A stretch of 64,000 nt of DNA from Flavobacterium johnsoniae UW101 (GTDB lineage Bacteria > Bacteroidota > Bacteroidia > Flavobacteriales > Flavobacteriaceae). The notes under the pieces were generated by a model. The model was not told the origin of the DNA, did not search any database, and saw nothing but the letters and a program-made list of their open reading frames with translations. A program made the translations under genes and the position numbers. Where the stretch lies: assembly GCF_000016645.1 (NCBI RefSeq), contig NC_009441.1, positions 2,728,001 to 2,792,000 of the forward strand. The letters are read 5' to 3'. The number at the start of each line of letters is the position of its first letter. Position 1 is the stretch's first letter. Of this stretch, positions 1 to 8,363 are shown piece by piece.

Positions 1-871
1 TAGATTATTATTTGATGAGAGTAATTCTAATGGATTATTATTATTGCCAGGTTATACAGAGGAGTTTCCTAATTTGATTGTTTATGAATTTGATAAGAGT
101 CATTTTTCATATTCTAATAATTCCAATATAAAGAATGAAGATTTAAATAAAATACCTTTTGAAAAATTAAATGAAGAATGGAAGAAAGGCTCTTTTGAAG
201 CAAATAAAAAATCCAATAAATATTTTTTAACTTTTTTTGATGCTTCAAAAAAGACCAACTTAAATTTTGAAAACTCCAAATCTTATGAACTATTACAGGA
301 AACAGAAATAAAAAAATATATAGATAAAGTTTTATTATTTGAAAAAGATAATTCTGATCATCAGTCTTTTCTTGAAGAATTTGAAAAGAGAATCGAAAAG
401 GAAGGGTTCAAAATTATTTTTGACAAGAACTGTGATCTTAATGATGATAAAATTCAAGATAAAATACTTGTTTTTTCTAATGAATTAGCTGAAAATTTCA
501 AGCCAAGTGATTACGAAGAATCTATTGTTTGTGTTTCTATTTTAGGAAAATTATATCAAAATAAAAATATTATTGTAAAACACTATATAGGTAATGTTGC
601 AGTTGGGTTTAATGATATTAAAATAAAAGACAATTTTTTTACAATAGAACAAGTAAATAGTGATGGTTATTCAACGGTTAAAGAATACACGACATTTAAG
701 TTTTTTAGAGAGATCAATCAAATTATTCTTTATAAATATACTAGAATTGAAACTTCAAGGAGTGGAGAAAATGAGAGCGAAAAAAGCTATAATTATGAAG
801 TGAAAAATTTCGGAAATATTTTATTTGAAGACTATAATTCTGAAACTATTTTAGAGAAGTGTAAGGGATAA
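1..871 (+). CDS. Hypothetical protein, 5'-truncated by window edge
   Basis: The reading frame is open from base 2 to a TAA at 869-871, with no convincing start, so the gene begins upstream of the window. About 290 residues are visible. The product is rich in Lys, Glu, Asn and Asp and has no membrane segment in the visible part. A stretch DLNDDKIQDKILVFS near the middle resembles the Asp/Asn-rich calcium loop of FG-GAP/VCBS-type proteins found in Bacteroidota lipoproteins, followed by a beta-rich tail. I do not recognise a named family. It lies upstream of, and in the same direction as, two tandem lipoproteins, and may belong to the same accessory cluster. Function unknown. Confidence 0.7.
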   Translation, partial: RLLFDESNSNGLLLLPGYTEEFPNLIVYEFDKSHFSYSNNSNIKNEDLNKIPFEKLNEEWKKGSFEANKKSNKYFLTFFDASKKTNLNFENSKSYELLQETEIKKYIDKVLLFEKDNSDHQSFLEEFEKRIEKEGFKIIFDKNCDLNDDKIQDKILVFSNELAENFKPSDYEESIVCVSILGKLYQNKNIIVKHYIGNVAVGFNDIKIKDNFFTIEQVNSDGYSTVKEYTTFKFFREINQIILYKYTRIETSRSGENESEKSYNYEVKNFGNILFEDYNSETILEKCKG

Positions 872-1028
872 ATAAACTTTATGAGTGTAAAATTGTTGTA
901 ATTGATTATTCAAGGCAAAGAATTAGTTGAAGATTTTAATTTTTGGAATTCTTAATAGATTTCATCAATTAACACATGAGAGTATACTGTTGGGTACATA
1001 TTCAAACAAGATAAAAAATAGATATTTT

Positions 1029-2189
1029 ATGAAAACATATAATTTATTACTATTTTGTTTTTTTACATTTTTTTTAAGCTGTAAAGACAAAGTAAATGAT
1101 GAAAAAATAGTCAACAATCAAAAAAAAGATAGTTTAAATATTGATGTAGCAGAAATAAAAAAAATAATACAGCTTCAGAAAAATGCAAATTATATAGATT
1201 ACCGTCCTGATAATCCTTATCTCCCTACAGAAAAAGATCTTCTGATTCTTATTCCATTTGTGGAGCAGGAATTAAAAAAAGCGGGCTATAAAACTTTACC
1301 AAGTAATCAGTTTGAAAGCAGAATAAAAAATCTTGTAAAAGATAATAAAACCAAAAACTACAATTCTTTTACTACAATTTTTTTAAATAAACTGGATAGG
1401 ACGGATAAAACATTAAATGAATTTGAATTTGATTTAAATAATCAATTTGCTGTTAAAAAATATAATTTTATGACTCCAATGCTGTTTTTGGAAGATGTTA
1501 TAAAAATTAAAAAAGATAACAGCTATTCAATTAGTGTTCCTCATTATATAATTGCAAGAAATAAATATTTATTCAATGACAGCAAATCTGATTTGGACTG
1601 GCTTCTTGTTAATGATCAGGATTTTTTAAAAAGTTTAGTTAATTCTTTAGGATATGATAAAGAACCCCGAATAAATAAATTGTTGTTGGAAGATTATTAT
1701 AAAATGCTTAGTACATCAAAGCCTTCTAAAAAAGAAAAAATAGGAGCATTTTTCTTTACAATAGATCTCAATAATAATTTTTGTATTAGGCAAGGTTTGA
1801 TTGATTATGTGAAAAATAATACTACTGTAAATGATAATAGACTTTTATATGCTTTAGACGATTATTCTTATGCTTTATATGGCGATAATTTGAATAAAAT
1901 TTATGGAAGCGATGATCCTGCTAAAATGTTTAATGATGTAGATAAAGCTCATATTGTTGCTGTAATTGCAAGTATTGAGGTTCCTGCAATTGTAAAGTAT
2001 AAATCAGAGAATCCGGAATTATGGAATAATGTGGTATCAGCACTTTATAATCTTCTTGTGGCACATCCTGAAATAAAAGATATTATAATAAAAAACAATT
2101 ATTTTGGTATAAAGAACATGAAGCAGGTTTTAGAGGACACTATTGATGAAATTGATGTGGATAAAATTAAAAGAGGTGAAGATTTCTAG
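1029..2189 (+). CDS. Tandem lipoprotein paralogue 1
   Basis: A 386-residue lipoprotein of unknown function. I prefer the ATG at 1029 over the in-frame upstream start at 927, because it is followed at once by a lipoprotein signal peptide: Lys, hydrophobic run, then FFLSC with Cys as the lipidated residue at about position 18. The mature protein is Lys/Asn/Asp-rich and mostly helical looking, with no catalytic motif I recognise. Its neighbour 3 bp downstream is a close paralogue; both end in the same residues, KIKRGEDF, and share long identical blocks such as DWLLVNDQDFLKSLVNS. A third, broken copy follows. Repeated tandem lipoproteins of this type often act as immunity proteins or surface antigens; that role is inference only. 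Confidence 0.85.
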   Translation: MKTYNLLLFCFFTFFLSCKDKVNDEKIVNNQKKDSLNIDVAEIKKIIQLQKNANYIDYRPDNPYLPTEKDLLILIPFVEQELKKAGYKTLPSNQFESRIKNLVKDNKTKNYNSFTTIFLNKLDRTDKTLNEFEFDLNNQFAVKKYNFMTPMLFLEDVIKIKKDNSYSISVPHYIIARNKYLFNDSKSDLDWLLVNDQDFLKSLVNSLGYDKEPRINKLLLEDYYKMLSTSKPSKKEKIGAFFFTIDLNNNFCIRQGLIDYVKNNTTVNDNRLLYALDDYSYALYGDNLNKIYGSDDPAKMFNDVDKAHIVAVIASIEVPAIVKYKSENPELWNNVVSALYNLLVAHPEIKDIIIKNNYFGIKNMKQVLEDTIDEIDVDKIKRGEDF

Positions 2190-2192
2190 ATT

Positions 2193-3362
2193 ATGAAAAA
2201 AGATGCCTTACTACTACTTTGTTTTTTTGCATTTTTTTTAAGCTGTAAAGACAAAGTAAATGATGAAAAAATAGTCTACATTCAAAAAAAAGATACTTTA
2301 AATATTGATGTTGCAGAAATAAAAAACTTAATAAAGCTCCAGAAAAATGCAAACTATATAGATTACCGCCCTGACGATCCCTATCTTCCTACAGAAAAAG
2401 ATCTTCTTGTTCTTATGCCGTTTGTAGAATGGGGTTTGAAAAATACAGGATATAAAATTTTACCAAATGGTGAGTTTGAAAATAGAATAAAAGAGTTAGT
2501 AAAAAATAATAAAATCAAAAAATATGATGCTTTTACTACAATTTTTGCAAATACTTTAGATAGGACTACCAATACTCTTAATGAGCATGAATTTGATTTT
2601 GATTTAACAGACAATCAATTCGTGATTAATAAATATAATTTCATGATTCCAATGTTGTTTTTGAGAGATGTTATAAAAGTAAATAAGGATGATAGTTACT
2701 CAATTGCTATACCTCATAATATCATTGCAAGAAACAAATACCTATTTAATGATAGTAAAGCTGATTTAGACTGGCTTCTTGTTAATGATCAGGATTTCTT
2801 AAAAAGTTTGGTTAATTCTTTAGGTTATGATAAAGAACCTAGAATAAACAAGCTATTATTAGAAGATTATTATGAAATGTACAATGATTCTCAACCTACC
2901 GAGAAGCAATTTATTGGTACTGTTTTTTTTACAAAAGATTTAAATAATAATTTTTGTATTAGACAAGGTCTAGTTGATTATGTTAAAAATAATACGACAG
3001 TAAATGATAATAGATTTATATATGCTTTAAGTTATTATAGCTTCGCTTTGTATGAAAAAAATTTGAGCGAAAAATTTGGAAGCGAAAGTCCTTTTAAAAT
3101 GTTTAATGATGTTGAAAAAGCTCATATTGCTTCTGTAATCGCAAGTATAGAAGTACCGGCAATTGCGAAATATAAATCAGAAAATCCTAGATTATGGAGT
3201 AATGCGGGATCTGCATTATATGATTTGCTTGTTGAGCATCCCGAAATTGAAGATATTATTGTAAAGAATAATTATTTTGGTATAAAGAACATGAAGCAGG
3301 TTTTAGAGGATACTATTAATGAAATTGATGTAGATAAAATTAAAAGAGGTGAAGATTTCTAG
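2193..3362 (+). CDS. Tandem lipoprotein paralogue 2
   Basis: A 389-residue lipoprotein, the second copy of the tandem pair. The ATG lies 3 bp after the stop of copy 1, and copy 1's last bases (gatttctagattATG) are repeated after this gene too, so the duplication unit runs roughly stop-to-stop. The signal peptide ends in FFLSC. Divergence from copy 1 is concentrated in the middle (around residues 75-165 and 220-245), while the N-terminus, the DWLLVNDQDF region and the C-terminal 130 residues are nearly the same. That pattern suggests either recent duplication with localised diversification or gene conversion. No enzymatic motif is visible and the function is unknown. Confidence 0.85.
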   Translation: MKKDALLLLCFFAFFLSCKDKVNDEKIVYIQKKDTLNIDVAEIKNLIKLQKNANYIDYRPDDPYLPTEKDLLVLMPFVEWGLKNTGYKILPNGEFENRIKELVKNNKIKKYDAFTTIFANTLDRTTNTLNEHEFDFDLTDNQFVINKYNFMIPMLFLRDVIKVNKDDSYSIAIPHNIIARNKYLFNDSKADLDWLLVNDQDFLKSLVNSLGYDKEPRINKLLLEDYYEMYNDSQPTEKQFIGTVFFTKDLNNNFCIRQGLVDYVKNNTTVNDNRFIYALSYYSFALYEKNLSEKFGSESPFKMFNDVEKAHIASVIASIEVPAIAKYKSENPRLWSNAGSALYDLLVEHPEIEDIIVKNNYFGIKNMKQVLEDTINEIDVDKIKRGEDF

Positions 3363-3365
3363 ATT

Positions 3366-3452
3366 ATGAAAAAACATGTCTTACTACTACTTTGTTTTTT
3401 TACATTTTTTTTTAAGCTGCAAAGACAAAGTAAATGATGAAAAAATAGTCAA
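3366..3452 (+). pseudogene. Decayed third copy of tandem lipoprotein
   Basis: Starting at the ATG at 3366, the sequence matches the first ~85 bp of copies 1 and 2. It carries nine T residues where the others have eight (3404-3412), which shifts the frame just before the lipobox Cys and leads to a stop at 3435. Homology ends abruptly after 3452, where unrelated sequence (cgctaacgacc...) begins. This is therefore a remnant left by deletion or insertion at the end of the array, not a functional gene. Confidence 0.8.
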
Positions 3453-3520
3453 TACCGCTAACGACCGTCTCGTTCGTGATAATTAGTTTTAGATTAATTT
3501 GTAAAATTAATTTAGATTGT

Positions 3521-3547
3521 GTTCATGAGCGGATACGCTCGGGCCAG
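3521..3547 (+). repeat. Short hairpin repeat, copy 1 (GAGCG-GATA-CGCTC)
   Basis: This 27-base stretch forms a stem GAGCG/CGCTC around GATA and ends in GGGCCAG. The complement of 44877-44902 is the same element with compensating stem changes (GAGTG/CACTC). It sits just past the broken end of the lipoprotein array. What it does is unknown. Confidence 0.5.
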
Positions 3548-3588
3548 TATGAGAATCATAGTTTTTTAGTGCAAATAATTAAAATTTT

Positions 3589-3624
3589 AAAACCCTTGAA
3601 CTTATTTAAAGTCGAGGGTTTTTA
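3589..3624 (+). terminator. Rho-independent terminator-like hairpin
   Basis: Arms AAAACCCTTGA and TCGAGGGTTTT pair with one G-U wobble around a 12-base loop and run into T-rich sequence. It is placed to end transcription from the lipoprotein array. Confidence 0.65.
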
Positions 3625-3682
3625 ATTTTATGACCATTCAAAATAAAAGTCTTTTTACAAAACAGAATACTTTTCTCACTTA

Positions 3683-3711
3683 TTGAAGCTGGCGTTTTTT
3701 TGATATATTTG
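3683..3711 (+). promoter_or_regulatory. Bacteroidota-type promoter (TTG-N18-TATATTTG)
   Basis: A TTG at 3683-3685 and a perfect TAnnTTTG -7 element at 3704-3711 are separated by 18 bases, as expected for the primary Bacteroidota sigma factor. Transcription would start near 3718 and read into the small structured region and small gene that follow. Confidence 0.6.
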
Positions 3712-3731
3712 CAGTCCTAAATTACAGAATC

Positions 3732-3830
3732 ATGAAATCGAAAAAACTTTTGCCCGTGCGATATGGTGGCGGTATTGGAAACAACTGCAACGCTTCTGTA
3801 AGCGTAGGACACCTGTAGCTGTACGGGTTT
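3732..3830 (+). ncRNA. Possible small structured RNA / 28-codon ORF
   Basis: Downstream of a good promoter, bases 3753-3759 (CCCGTGC) pair with 3821-3827 (GTACGGG, one wobble). Inside, GGTG (3765-3768) can pair with CACC (3810-3813), GCGGT (3769-3773) with ACTGC (3784-3788), and ACGCTT with AAGCGT (3790-3805, loop CTGT). The result is a compact multi-branched fold. The same bases also encode a 28-codon ORF (3732-3818) starting MKSKKLLPVRYGGG and containing one Cys. The leader before its ATG (TAAATTACAGAATCATGA) is nearly repeated before the next gene's ATG at 3855. I cannot tell whether the RNA or the peptide is functional; it does not match a riboswitch or tRNA that I know. Confidence 0.35.
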
Positions 3831-3854
3831 TATATTTCCTTAAATTACAGAGTT

Positions 3855-4087
3855 ATGAGTACAAACACCCTTTCAAAAGAAACTGAAAAAAGATTACTCA
3901 CTTTTTCAACACGACAGTTGATCCCGAAAAAATGGCAAAAGCAATCAGACAAGTTAATTTTGTCCTTGCTCTAGGTTTGATCAGGGAAAATGAAACCCTT
4001 CAACAAGAAATCAATAAACTCGAAAACAGTTTCTATTGGCTTAATGAATTAGCGGAGATATTGAATCCCTATTTGGATGTAGAATAA
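3855..4087 (+). pseudogene. Small helical protein gene with frameshift
   Basis: The ATG at 3855 opens a frame (MSTNTLSKETEK...) that stops at 3969 after 38 codons. A second frame continues to TAA at 4085-4087 with clear coding character (FNTTVDPEKMAKAIRQVNFV ... WLNELAEILNPYLDVE). The two join naturally with a single-base change around 3890-3896, so an intact protein would be about 77 residues. A start at ATG 3932 would still give a 51-residue helical, Leu/Glu/Asn-rich product. It could be a decayed gene, a programmed frameshift or a sequencing error. Function unknown. Confidence 0.55.
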
Positions 4088-4113
4088 TCGTTTTATTTAT
4101 GTTTTTAAAACTT

Positions 4114-4148
4114 AAAACCTTTTTGATCTTTAAGATTAAAGAGGTTTT
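4114..4148 (+). terminator. Terminator after small gene
   Basis: AAAACCTTTTT pairs with AAAGAGGTTTT (one wobble) and is followed by a T-rich run, 27 bases after the small gene's stop. Confidence 0.6.
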
Positions 4149-4221
4149 GTTTTATGCTTTAAAAATTACCGTAGATAATAGTTAATAGGGGATATATCTT
4201 TTAAGATTTATTATAAAAGAA

Positions 4222-4251
4222 AAGTCCAGTATAAATAAATATACTGGACTT
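4222..4251. terminator. Bidirectional terminator between small gene and lgt
   Basis: A perfect 12-bp stem, AAGTCCAGTATA/TATACTGGACTT, with A/T tracts on both sides. It probably ends the minus-strand lgt operon. Confidence 0.75.
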
Positions 4252-4279
4252 TATTATTTTTAAAAGTTTCTATTGTAAA

Positions 4280-5212
4280 CTATGAAGCTGCTAAAGGATT
4301 TCTTTGTGCTCTAATGATAAAGAAAAGACCAATTATAATAAAAGGAATACTTAACCATTGTCCGGTTGAGAATAAGCCTAATTCTTCTTCGATACCGCCC
4401 TGGCTTTCTTTTACAAATTCTACAATAAATCGAACTACAAATAAAAGAACAAGGAACAATCCAAATAGGTATCCTGATTTAAGTCTTGCATTGGTTTTCC
4501 AGTACAAGAAAAACAAAATAGCAAAGACAAAAATATAGCAGAATGCTTCGTACAATTGAGTTGGGTGTTTGGCAGGAACCTGAGCTAATAAATCAGCAAA
4601 TTTTGGGTTTGTTGCAATGGCATTGTAAGCCTCTTTTGGATTAGCAATTTGTGTTGCGTTTACAGCTTCTGCTTTGCTGAACTGGTCATGTAAAAAACGA
4701 ATTCCAAAAGCAGAAGTAGTTTCGTGGCCAATAATTTCTGAGTTCATGAAGTTTCCTAAACGAACAAAAATAGCACCACTGGCAACCGGAATAACTACAC
4801 GGTCTAAAATCCATAATAACGGACGTTTTAAGATCATTTTGCTGTAGTAATACATTGCCAGTATAATAGCAATCGCTGCACCGTGACTTGCTAAGCCCTG
4901 AAATCCTGTGAATTCGAATTTTGGTTCGAATTTGAAAGGTAAAAAGATTTCAAGTAAATGATTTCTAAAATATTCCCAGTCATAAAATATAACATGTCCT
5001 AAACGAGCTCCAATTAACGTTGCTAAAACAGTCCAGACAAATAAAGAATCTAATTTGTCGATTGGCTCATTTTCGCGTTCGAAAATCTTTTTCATTAGGT
5101 ACCAGCCTAAACCAAAAGCAATTACGAACATTAAACTGTAATAGCGAATCATAAAAAATCCTAAATCAATTCCTTCTGAAGGATTCCAAACGATGTTTAA
5201 AGGATGTGTCAT
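4280..5212 (-). CDS. lgt: Prolipoprotein diacylglyceryl transferase
   Basis: Lgt is the inner-membrane enzyme that transfers diacylglycerol from phosphatidylglycerol to the lipobox Cys of prolipoproteins, the first step of lipoprotein maturation. The 310-residue product is slightly longer than many Lgt proteins. It shows about seven hydrophobic segments, the SHGAA segment before TM4, and the Lgt signature VRLGNFMNSEIIG with its invariant Arg and Asn. The later HPTQLYEAF motif and the Arg in FVVRFIVEF are also present. The many lipoproteins in this window are its expected substrates. It follows yidD and cysS on the same strand with short gaps, as is common in Flavobacterium. Confidence 0.97.
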   Translation of the reverse strand: MTHPLNIVWNPSEGIDLGFFMIRYYSLMFVIAFGLGWYLMKKIFERENEPIDKLDSLFVWTVLATLIGARLGHVIFYDWEYFRNHLLEIFLPFKFEPKFEFTGFQGLASHGAAIAIILAMYYYSKMILKRPLLWILDRVVIPVASGAIFVRLGNFMNSEIIGHETTSAFGIRFLHDQFSKAEAVNATQIANPKEAYNAIATNPKFADLLAQVPAKHPTQLYEAFCYIFVFAILFFLYWKTNARLKSGYLFGLFLVLLFVVRFIVEFVKESQGGIEEELGLFSTGQWLSIPFIIIGLFFIIRAQRNPLAAS

Positions 5213-5280
5213 ATAAGGTAATTTTTTTATTATATTTTGTAAAAATAGATATTAAAAGCGGAGCAAATCTTTATAAAAAG

Positions 5281-5520
5281 TTAATGTTTGTGTGAACATT
5301 TCTTTTCTGGAACGGGATCGTAACCTGTCCTTCCCCACGGATGACAGCTTAAAATTCGTTTCATTCCCAAATAGCCTCCGTAAAATAATCCGTGAATCTG
5401 CAGCGCCTGAATCATGTACGTTGAACACGTAGGTTCAAATCTGCATGAAGCAGGTGTAAAAGGTGAAATCGCAGTTTGATAAAAGCGTACTAATAAAACA
5501 AATGGCGTAATGACTTTCAT
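5281..5520 (-). CDS. yidD: Membrane protein insertion efficiency factor YidD
   Basis: A 79-residue basic, Cys-rich protein of the YidD (DUF37) family, which helps YidC-dependent insertion of inner-membrane proteins. Diagnostic features are the amphipathic N-terminus ([18 protein letters not shown]), the motif [11 protein letters not shown] and the C-terminal [13 protein letters not shown]. The length fits the family. In many bacteria yidD lies near rnpA and yidC; here it is instead between cysS and lgt. Confidence 0.95.
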   Translation of the reverse strand: MKVITPFVLLVRFYQTAISPFTPASCRFEPTCSTYMIQALQIHGLFYGGYLGMKRILSCHPWGRTGYDPVPEKKCSHKH

Positions 5521-5542
5521 GATTTATTAGATTTTTTCTTTC

Positions 5543-7021
5543 TTAAATTGAAAAACTCGTTCCTTCTTTGCCGTCTTTTAACTGAATTCCAAGCGCAATT
5601 AACTGATCGCGGATTTGGTCAGAAAGTGCGAAATTTTTATCTGCTCTGGCTTGATTTCTCATTCCAATAAGCATATTTACAACACCTTCTAATTTATCGT
5701 TATTGCCGTCTGCTGCTTTCTCATCGCTTAAACCTAAAACGTCAAAAACAAACGCATTTATGGCAGTTGAAAAAGATTTTAAATCTTCGGCAGAAATAGT
5801 TTCTTTTCCTTCTTTTAGTAAATTGATATAACGAACAGCTTCAAATAATTGTGCAATTAAAATTGGAGTGTTAAAATCATCATTCATGGCGTCATAGCAA
5901 GCTTGTTTCCATGCTGCAAAATCAACAGAGCTGGAAGAACCTGCTTTTATTGCTGGTAAAGCTTCAAGAGCTTCCATTAATCTTTTGTATCCTTTTTCGG
6001 CAGCAGTAATCGCATCATCAGAAAAATCTAAAATACTTCTGTAATGTGCCTGAAGCATAAAGAATCTTGTAACTGATGCAGAAAACGCTTTGCTTAAAAT
6101 CGTATTGTCGCCGCTTAAAATTTCTCCCGGTAAAATATTGTTTCCGGTAGATTTTGCCATTTTCTTTCCGTTCAGCGTAAGCATATTAGTGTGCATCCAG
6201 TAATTTACCGGCGATTGTCCTGTGCAGGCTTCGTTTTGAGCAATTTCACATTCGTGATGAGGGAATTTCAAATCCATTCCGCCGCCGTGAATGTCAAAAT
6301 GATTTCCTAGATATTTAGTACTCATTGCAGTACATTCTAAGTGCCAGCCAGGGAAACCATCACTCCAAGGTGAAGGCCATCTCATGATATGTTCCGGTTC
6401 TGCTTTTTTCCAAAGTGCAAAATCCTGCGGATTTCTTTTGTCTGACTGTCCGTCAAGATCACGGGTATTCGCCAGCATATCTTCGATGTTTCTGCCGCTT
6501 AAAACGCCGTAATTATTGGTTTCGTTATATTTTACAACATCAAAATAAACAGATCCGTTGGCTTCGTAACCAATTCCGGTATCGATAATTTTTTTGATAA
6601 TTTCGATTTGTTCAATAATATGTCCGGTTGCTGTTGGCTCAATACTTGGCGGTAAAAAGTTGAAAGCTTTTAAAATGTCATGAAAGTCAACAGTATAACG
6701 CTGCACAACTTCCATTGGTTCTAACTGCTCTAAACGTGCTTTTTTGGCAATTTTATCTTCTCCTTCATCAACATCATCTACAATATGACCAACATCAGTA
6801 ATATTTCGAACGTAACGAACTTTATAATCAAGGTGTAAAAAATACCTGAAAATCACGTCAAAAGACATAAAAGTCCTTACGTTTCCTAAATGCACATTGC
6901 TGTAAACCGTTGGTCCACAAACATACATTCCAACATTTCCTTCATGGATTGGTTTGAAATTTTCTTTTTCACCCGAAAGTGAATTGTATATTTTTAGTGG
7001 CTGACTGCTGTATAGTGGCAT
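5543..7021 (-). CDS. cysS: Cysteinyl-tRNA synthetase
   Basis: A class I aminoacyl-tRNA synthetase that charges tRNA-Cys. The 492-residue length is normal. The zinc/substrate Cys of YVCGPTVYS is at residue 35, and the HIGH-type motif HLGN at 44-47. Further zinc ligands appear in [10 protein letters not shown] and PHHECEIAQ, and the KMSKS-type loop reads [10 protein letters not shown] helical DALR-like C-terminal domain follows and ends in the [19 protein letters not shown] segment typical of CysRS. The gene is on the minus strand upstream of yidD and lgt with a 22-bp gap, suggesting one transcript. Confidence 0.98.
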   Translation of the reverse strand: MPLYSSQPLKIYNSLSGEKENFKPIHEGNVGMYVCGPTVYSNVHLGNVRTFMSFDVIFRYFLHLDYKVRYVRNITDVGHIVDDVDEGEDKIAKKARLEQLEPMEVVQRYTVDFHDILKAFNFLPPSIEPTATGHIIEQIEIIKKIIDTGIGYEANGSVYFDVVKYNETNNYGVLSGRNIEDMLANTRDLDGQSDKRNPQDFALWKKAEPEHIMRWPSPWSDGFPGWHLECTAMSTKYLGNHFDIHGGGMDLKFPHHECEIAQNEACTGQSPVNYWMHTNMLTLNGKKMAKSTGNNILPGEILSGDNTILSKAFSASVTRFFMLQAHYRSILDFSDDAITAAEKGYKRLMEALEALPAIKAGSSSSVDFAAWKQACYDAMNDDFNTPILIAQLFEAVRYINLLKEGKETISAEDLKSFSTAINAFVFDVLGLSDEKAADGNNDKLEGVVNMLIGMRNQARADKNFALSDQIRDQLIALGIQLKDGKEGTSFSI

Positions 7022-7079
7022 ATTTTTACTTAATTGTTTGTTGTTCGTGGTTTATTGTTTATTGTTTTGGTTGCAAATT

Positions 7080-7469
7080 TTATTTGAATTTTAGACCCTT
7101 GATTTCACATTTGTTTAAATAGTTCATCATTGCTCCAATTTTGTTTTTTACAAGTTCAGCCATTTCATTTAATTTTAAATGCTGTTCTTCGCTGATCAAT
7201 TTTTTATCAAATGCTCTGTATGATTGTGATTTTACTTCTCCAATAGATCCTTTCGCAATACTTAGAAAATTAATGAATTCTCTATTTCCGTTTCGCTCAA
7301 ATCCTTCGGCTATATTATCCATAACTGAACCAGAACTTCTGTCAATTTGATCTTTAAGAGAATAGTTTGTTTTTAGATTCGTATTTTGAATTAGAAATTC
7401 AATTTGCTGACAAATTTCTCGAGCAAGTCTCCAGATTTCCAGATCTTCAAATTTTTCAATTTTCGCCAT
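7080..7469 (-). CDS. Four-helix-bundle protein (S23/IVP family)
   Basis: A 129-residue protein of the four-helix-bundle family first found in intervening sequences of 23S rRNA genes (S23/IVP); the DGR accessory protein Avd shares the fold. Characteristic segments are FEDLEIWRLAREIC at the N-terminus, SLKDQIDRSSGSVMDNIAEGFER, and FLSIAKGSIGEVKSQSYRA. No rRNA or reverse transcriptase lies nearby, so this is an orphan copy of unknown function. It is wedged between the core genes cysS and folE. It is bordered by short T-rich/A-rich inverted words (GTTTATTGTTT at 7050-7067, AAACAATAAAC at 7493-7503), consistent with insertion as a small cassette. Confidence 0.9.
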   Translation of the reverse strand: MAKIEKFEDLEIWRLAREICQQIEFLIQNTNLKTNYSLKDQIDRSSGSVMDNIAEGFERNGNREFINFLSIAKGSIGEVKSQSYRAFDKKLISEEQHLKLNEMAELVKNKIGAMMNYLNKCEIKGLKFK

Positions 7470-7505
7470 AAGAACAATAAACTATTAACTAAAAACAATA
7501 AACTT

Positions 7506-8177
7506 TTAGAACTGTGTATCTAGTTTAATGTAATCAAGAAATTCTCTTTTTGTTTGAGGATCTTTGAATTTTCCGCCGAATTCAGAAGTTACAGTACTGC
7601 TTTCGATATCTTTGATTCCTCTTGAGTTAACACAAAGGTGTTTTGCATCGATAACGCAGGCTACATCTTCTGTTCCTAAAGCTTTTTGAAGTTCCTGAAC
7701 AATCTGCATTGTTAAACGCTCTTGTACCTGAGGTCTTTTAGCATAATACTCAACGATACGGTTCATTTTTGATAAACCAATAACTCTTCCGCTTGAAATA
7801 TAAGCAACGTGAGCACGTCCTATAATTGGCAGTAAGTGGTGTTCACAGGTAGAATAAACGGTAATGTTTTTTTCTACCAGCATTTCGCCATATTTGTAAT
7901 TATTGTCAAAAGTTGAGGCTTTTGGCTGTTTTGCAGGATTTAAACCTCCAAAAATTTCTTTTACAAACATTTTAGCTACTCGGTTTGGAGTACCTTTTAT
8001 GCTGTCATCTGTTAAATCCATTCCAAGAGTCTGAAGAATGTTTTCAACATCTTTTTTAATTTTTTCTATTTTTTCTTCATCAGTTATATCAAAAGCATCC
8101 TCTCTTAAAGGGTTTTTTGCATTACTGCTGAAATGACTGTCACCTATTTCGTCTAAAAAATCTTCGTTATTTATCAT
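7506..8177 (-). CDS. folE: GTP cyclohydrolase I
   Basis: FolE converts GTP to 7,8-dihydroneopterin triphosphate, the first step of tetrahydrofolate (and in some bacteria queuosine) biosynthesis. The 223-residue protein has the zinc-binding and catalytic motif STCEHHLLPIIGRAHVAYI, then SKMNRIVEYYAKRPQVQERLT, and the second Cys zinc ligand in KHLCVNSRGIKD. The N-terminal ~45 residues are variable and acidic, as in many family members. It is probably monocistronic or co-transcribed with the downstream S23-type gene. Confidence 0.98.
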   Translation of the reverse strand: MINNEDFLDEIGDSHFSSNAKNPLREDAFDITDEEKIEKIKKDVENILQTLGMDLTDDSIKGTPNRVAKMFVKEIFGGLNPAKQPKASTFDNNYKYGEMLVEKNITVYSTCEHHLLPIIGRAHVAYISSGRVIGLSKMNRIVEYYAKRPQVQERLTMQIVQELQKALGTEDVACVIDAKHLCVNSRGIKDIESSTVTSEFGGKFKDPQTKREFLDYIKLDTQF

Positions 8178-8308
8178 TAAAAACTACTATTATAATGGGT
8201 ATATCTTTTTAAGGCGGTAAAGATAATTAATAAATGGGAAACCTTTTCTATCGTTTTTATTATTTAATCGATCCTTTTTAGATATAATTTAAAATTGTTC
8301 CAAAATAC

Positions 8309-8341
8309 AAAAGACAATAACAGGAATCGTTATTGTCTTTT
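8309..8341. terminator. Terminator between aminotransferase and folE
   Basis: A perfect stem AAAAGACAATAAC/GTTATTGTCTTTT with a 7-base loop, directly downstream of the minus-strand aminotransferase stop. Confidence 0.8.
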
Positions 8342-8363
8342 GAGAGTTTAAGTTTAGTTTGTT

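Noticed and set aside
2381..2614. Antisense 77-aa frame inside lipoprotein copy 2
   Set aside because: It overlaps a well-supported sense gene and arises from its Lys/Asn-rich codons.
1..3452. Assigning the tandem lipoproteins as type VI secretion immunity proteins
   Set aside because: No effector or secretion gene is visible in the window, so only the general possibility is mentioned.
3753..3827. tRNA-like fold in the candidate structured RNA
   Set aside because: The 7-bp outer stem resembles an acceptor stem, but no T-arm (GGTTCRA) or anticodon arm of proper size is present.
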